In this document: positions 59,760 to 64,000 of the stretch, in pieces
How positions within the stretch are numbered: position 1 is the stretch's first letter
How the letters are laid out: every line of letters starts with the position of its first letter
Assembly (NCBI GenBank): GCA_947650365.1
Contig: OX393549.1
Span: 83,332,319 to 83,396,318, forward strand
Origin: Chamaelirium japonicum
Taxonomy: Eukaryota; Streptophyta; Magnoliopsida; Liliales; Melanthiaceae
Direction of reading: 5' to 3'
DNA: 64,000 nt
The notes under the pieces: model-generated
The model's database searches: none
The model's input: the letters and a program-made list of their open reading frames with translations, nothing else
What the model was told of the DNA's origin: nothing
Program-made: the position numbers and the translations under genes

Positions 59760-62700
59760 ATGGCCGGAACGAACAACGATGTGTTTGCTCCAAGCCTCTC
59801 ACCAATCGCCGAGTCTCCTCTACTCCGACACGGTGATCCAGTAAATCCGGAGGGTGATGCTCCTCCAATGGTGCGCATCTACACTCGGCGTACTCGGACT
59901 CTTGCGGACGTCTTCGTGCCGGAAGCTACTACCGAAGATGCTCGCCAAAGCGCCGACGAGGCCCTGGTGCATGAAGAAACGAGCCTCGATCCTGGAGTCC
60001 ATGTCCAGAAGTTTGGGGAGGACCAGCCCCAACCCCGAACCCGTTCGGGTTCTCCAGCAGACGTTGCACCTCCTCTGCAGGGGGCAAACATCAATCATCA
60101 GCCAGAAGCAAGTCGGCGTAACTACATCTCTGATGGTGACGGCGAGGATGCGAACATGCAACACCGAGATGTTCTCCGTCACCACCCTCCGTCCGCTCTT
60201 CAGCTACAAGTCATGCAGATGAGCGAGCATATGGCACAAATTACTCGGCTGATGGAGGAGAAGGATCGTCACATCAACACTCTGCTCCAAAAGCTAAGCG
60301 CGAAGGATGCTGCAGCAGTCAGCCAACCCGTCGCTTCTCCAGTAGCCGCTCCAGTTCCGTCTTCAACTCCCGCTCCTGCAGAGGTTGTTCCGACGGTTCA
60401 AGCAATTACTCCAGCGCTCTCCTCGGCTCCCGTCCCATTGGAAGTCGTCTCCCCAGCGCCAGCCTCGGCGGCCACTCAACCTCCAGCAACGGCGACGATG
60501 AATGCTCAGCAAGTCCAAGCGTTGATAGCCGACATGATGCGATCCCACGGCAGTAGCCTTCCTCCGATCACGGCGGCATACTCGAAGCCCTACACTACGA
60601 GGATCCAGCAGCTACGCTTCCCAGTCGGATTCCAGCCGCCAAAGTTTCAGCACTTCGATGGAAAGGGAAATCCGAGACAGCACGTCGCCCACTTCATCGA
60701 GACCTGCAATAATGCCGGCACATATGGCGACGAGATGGTGAAGCAATTCGTTCGCACCCTCAAAGGCAACGCGTTCGACTGGTACGTTGATCTTCCTGCA
60801 GGGACCATCGACAGCTGGGACCAGATGGAAAGGGAGTTCCTCAATCGCTTCTACAGCACCAGACGTACAGTCAGTATGACTGAACTCACCGCCGTCAAGT
60901 AAAGGAAAGATGAGCCAGTGATCGACTACATCGACAGGTGGAGGAACCTCGCGCTGAATTCACGAGACCGCTTGTCTGAAGACTCGGCCATCGAGATGTG
61001 CACCCAAGGCATGCACTGAGGTCTGCTCTACATCCTCAAAGGTATCAAGCCTCGATCTTTCGAAGAACTCGCAACTCGGGCTCATGACATGGAACTCAGC
61101 CTAGCAAACCGCGGGGACTCGAAGAACAAGGACTTCTTGAAGATAGAGAAGAAGGACAAGCCACCGGCAACGAAACCGAAACCAGTCAATGTTGCTGACG
61201 TCGCTACAACCTCCAAACCGCTCAAGATCGGTGGCAAGCCGGATCAGAAGAAGGGAGTCGCCATACCGCCGCCTCCGCCGCCAAGACAAAGGATGACTCT
61301 CGAGGAGCTCGAAGCCAAGGAGTACCCTTTCCCAGACTCGGAAGTCTCCTCCATGTTCGACCAGCTGCTGCAAGAGAAGATGATAGAGCTTCCTCCTTCA
61401 AAGAGGCCCGAGCAGATGCATCGTGTCGACGACCCTCTCTTCTGCAAATACCACCGGGTGGTGAGTCATCCCATCGAAAGATGCTTCGTCTTCAAGGAAA
61501 GAATCATGGCGCTCGCTAAGCAAGGGAAGATAGAGATCGACTCCGGGGAGGTTGCTACGGCCAACATGACGTCCATCACCTTCGGCTCCTTCTCGCCAGT
61601 ACTCGTCGCTGCTCGGCAAAGCATGCCCAAATTGCGCATCAATCGTCAAGCTCCAATCGCTAAGTCAACTTCTCAGCCGAAAGTCTCAAAGCGACGTCAA
61701 CATACTCCTGCGCTCACCGAGGAGGAAACACCGCTGCCCAGGGGGCAATCATCGCTCATGCCAGCACCTCTTCCAAGCAATACTGCATCCCAACGAACGC
61801 TCCAAAGGAGATACGAGCAAGGAGATCCAGAAGTCGGTTTGCTGGGCCAGCCTTCGGGCAAGTTCGACCACTACGTCCTCTACTCAAAGCCTTCGTCCGT
61901 TTTGGTCAACGAAATCAAGCCCACCGGCTGGGAATCGGAAGACGCGCCAGTAGAGCCTCGAGAAGAGCAAGTCCCTTCCAGTCAAGCTATGTCCCAAAGC
62001 GCTCTTCGGAAAAGATACGAGCAAGGAGATCCGGAAGTCGGTCTGCTAGGCCAGTCTTCGGGGAAGTTCGACTACTACGTCCTCTACTCAAGGCCTCCGT
62101 CCGTTCCAATCGACGAAATCAAGCCCACCGGCTGGGGATCGGAAGACGAGCCAATAGAGCCTCAGGAAGAACAAGTGCCTTCGAGGGAACCAGTTGCTGC
62201 TGTCAACCATCATCCTAGCGAAGAGGAATCCACCGACGAAGAAGCATGGGTCATGCTACCGCGGCGACGAAAGCCATGGCAAGAAAAGAAGCTCAAGCAA
62301 GACCGTGTGAGGAGGGGATTCACCAAGCGGAAGACCTACAAGAAGAAAAACAAGACTCCAGGGAGGAGGGCGTTCAAAGTGCCGCCAGCAAGCCAAGACG
62401 ATCTCCTTCAGCAGAGCCTTCCAGAGCCGACAACCTTGCAGGAGTTCTTCCCGGATCACTTCCTCCCAGTGGACCAACACGTCAAGGTATCTTGTTGCAT
62501 GGTCGAAGTCCATGAAGTGTCGGAAGGAAAGAACAAAGGCGAAACTTCTGAAGAAGGCGACTCCACCGATGAGGGAGACGACTCCAACGATGGGGGCACC
62601 GCCTCTCACGACGAAGCAATCTTGCATATGCCTCTCGTAGAAGCTTTGCATCTCCCGAAGAAGGCTCGCCTGGCAATGGCTGCGGCCTTGGCCGATCCGG

Positions 62701-64000
62701 ATAGCTACAAAAAGAAGAGGAAGGACGACCAGAAGCGCAAAGCTGTAGCCGCGTGTGATGCAACGATAACCTTTTCAGACGAGGATCTGCAACTCGGGAC
62801 GCGATTGCACAACCGGCCTCTTTACGTTTCGGGATACATCAAGGAGAAGCCAGTGAACCGAATCTTGTTGGACTGTGGCTCCGCCGTCAACATCCTGCCC
62901 ATCCAAACAATGCGGCAACTCGGCATCACCGACGACCAGCTCTCGCCAAGTCAATTGGTCATTCAAGGGTTCAACCAAGGCGGACAGTCCACCGTCGGAA
63001 TCATTCGCCTGAAGCTGTCAATTGGCCCGTTGGATACGACGGTCCTCTTCCACATCATCAACTGCCAGACATCATATCGTCTCCTGTTAGGAAGACCATG
63101 GCTGCACAAGAACGGCATCGTGGTATCCACCTGGCACCAGTGCCTCAAGTACTACGAAGAAGGCGTGGAGAGGTGCATAGTTGCGGACGACAAGCCGTTC
63201 AACGAGGCCGAGGCACACTTGGCCGACGCTAAATTCTACCAAGCAAAGGGCCTGGTCGTGGAAGTTCTGCCAGCTAAAGCCCCTCGAGCTCAAAAGATTG
63301 AAGAAGTGAAGCAGGACAAGACTCCACTTCCCGCGAATTCGGCGCCACCCTCTGACGAAGCAAGACTCAAGGTCCAAGGAACGTCGAAACCTGGGCAAAG
63401 GACGCGCATCAGCTTCGAGCCAAGAGCAATGCAACATACCCCGTTGCCAGTCCAAACGGCGCCGGTCCTACGTCTCGCGCCGCAGTGGCTCCGTAAATCC
63501 GAGCGATCGCCTTCTACTCCGACAAGGAAGCTGGCCCCGTCGTTATCTCAGGCCAATGTCATCACTCTGCAAGAAATGACGGTGCCACTACCTAGTCTGA
63601 CGCAAGCTCCGAACCCGAGCAGACCTGTCGAATCAGCAGACCTCGAGCAACTCGGATTCAAACCGGAAGGGAGTTGGGGGCAAAATGCTGCCAAGTTGCT
63701 GTTCAGAGCCGGCTACAACGAGGAAAGCGCCATGGGCACACTTCCACCAGCAGCAACTCCACATGGGATGACGAGAACTCAAACTCGGCTGTTTCAAAAC
63801 GGAGAGCAAATTCCCCCGAACCGCCGAGGCATCGGCTCCAGTCAAGCTCCGTTGGTCATCAGAACCGCAGCGAAGAAGACCTTCACCTCGAACTACATCG
63901 AGGCAAGGATGGTAGATGAAGCAGCTGAAGGATCGACAATCTCCGATGCACTCTCTACCTACCTCAGCCATCCAAAAAGCAGGAGAAGACGACGACGGGC
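59760..64000 (+). pseudogene. Gypsy gag-protease polyprotein with two stop codons, runs off the window
   Basis: From ATG at 59760 the frame is open to a TAA (60900-60902), continues in phase to a TGA (61017-61019), then stays open to 64000. Gag (PVGFQPPKFQHFDGKGNPRQ, FVRTLKGNAFDWYVDL, DEPVIDYIDRWRNL) spans about 60600-61110. A CKYHRVVSHPIERC knuckle lies near 61443. A 68-residue tandem duplication lies at 61805-62165. The retropepsin lies at about 62780-63160 (RILLDCGSAVNILP, LLLGRPWLHKNGIV), its active site reading D-C-G-S. The two stops make this copy defective unless they are sequencing errors. Confidence 0.85.
61805..62165 (+). repeat. 204-bp in-frame tandem duplication in gag
   Basis: RYEQGDPEVGLLGQ through YVLYS and EIKPTGW occurs twice at a spacing of 204 bp (ATACGAGCAAGGAGATCC at 61811 and 62015), exactly 68 codons, so the frame is kept. 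Confidence 0.88.

Larger units (their letters stand above)
57156..64000 (+). mobile_element. Ty3/Gypsy retrotransposon, 5' part
   Basis: A 2.5-kb 5' LTR (57156-59687, TGTAGAC to GTCCACA) is followed by GATTTCTGGCACGCCCGGTG, the usual primer-binding region of a group of plant Gypsy elements. A gag-protease frame then runs to the window end. Large LTR, long gag and the CKYHRVVSH knuckle suggest the Tat/Retrosat-type branch, but the polymerase lies outside the window. The 3' LTR is also outside, so the target duplication is unseen. Confidence 0.82.

Overview
This window is nuclear DNA from a flowering plant. It has spliced plastid-pathway exons with GT-AG introns, plant Copia and Gypsy LTR retrotransposons, tRNA-iMet-type primer binding sites, MITEs and long (TA)n tracts. 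Nothing is bacterial or viral in organisation. I do not name a species. The type III DXS sequence looks monocot-like to me, but that is an impression from memory.

The only host gene I can support is a minus-strand 1-deoxy-D-xylulose-5-phosphate synthase-like gene of the type III (DXS3/DXL) clade. Eight internal coding exons (40490-40609, 40229-40393, 39970-40120, 35830-36098, 29534-29813, 14612-14925, 12747-13025, 1001-1285) join with matching phases into 621 codons without a stop. I did not find the first exon (transit peptide) or the last exon (C-terminal tail). They may lie outside the window. Several residues that are catalytic in true DXS are replaced.

The 39.6 kb of gene are mostly introns filled with transposable elements. 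Intron 1286-12746 holds a complete 342-bp TRIM, a hAT MITE, a ladder of seven hairpin MITEs alternating with (TA)n tracts, and a 6.2-kb non-coding LTR element (LARD) nested in one of those MITEs. Intron 14926-29533 holds a three-LTR TRIM/Copia composite, a TIR MITE, a 5.1-kb gag-pro-only LTR element with young LTRs (TR-GAG type), and a LINE interrupted by a solo LTR. Intron 29814-35829 is almost entirely one decayed Copia element with a TRIM inside it. Intron 36099-39969 holds a 2.4-kb non-autonomous LTR element and a long-TIR MITE.

Upstream of the gene's first visible exon (40610-64000) the DNA is almost all repeats. In order these are a second TRIM/Copia chain starting 12 bp from a splice acceptor, a possible LARD relative with a large minisatellite, a hAT MITE, and a small LTR element hosting a 7-kb Copia. 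That Copia carries a 2.6-kb unclassified insert in one LTR and a 1.95-kb solo LTR in its leader. A proline-rich TRIM/Copia relative follows, and then the 5' part of a Ty3/Gypsy element whose 2.5-kb LTR carries a 70-bp tandem repeat and whose gag-protease frame runs off the window end.

Element boundaries were called from direct inspection of terminal repeats, primer binding sites, polypurine tracts and target-site duplications (TSDs). Exact TSDs were read for ten insertions.
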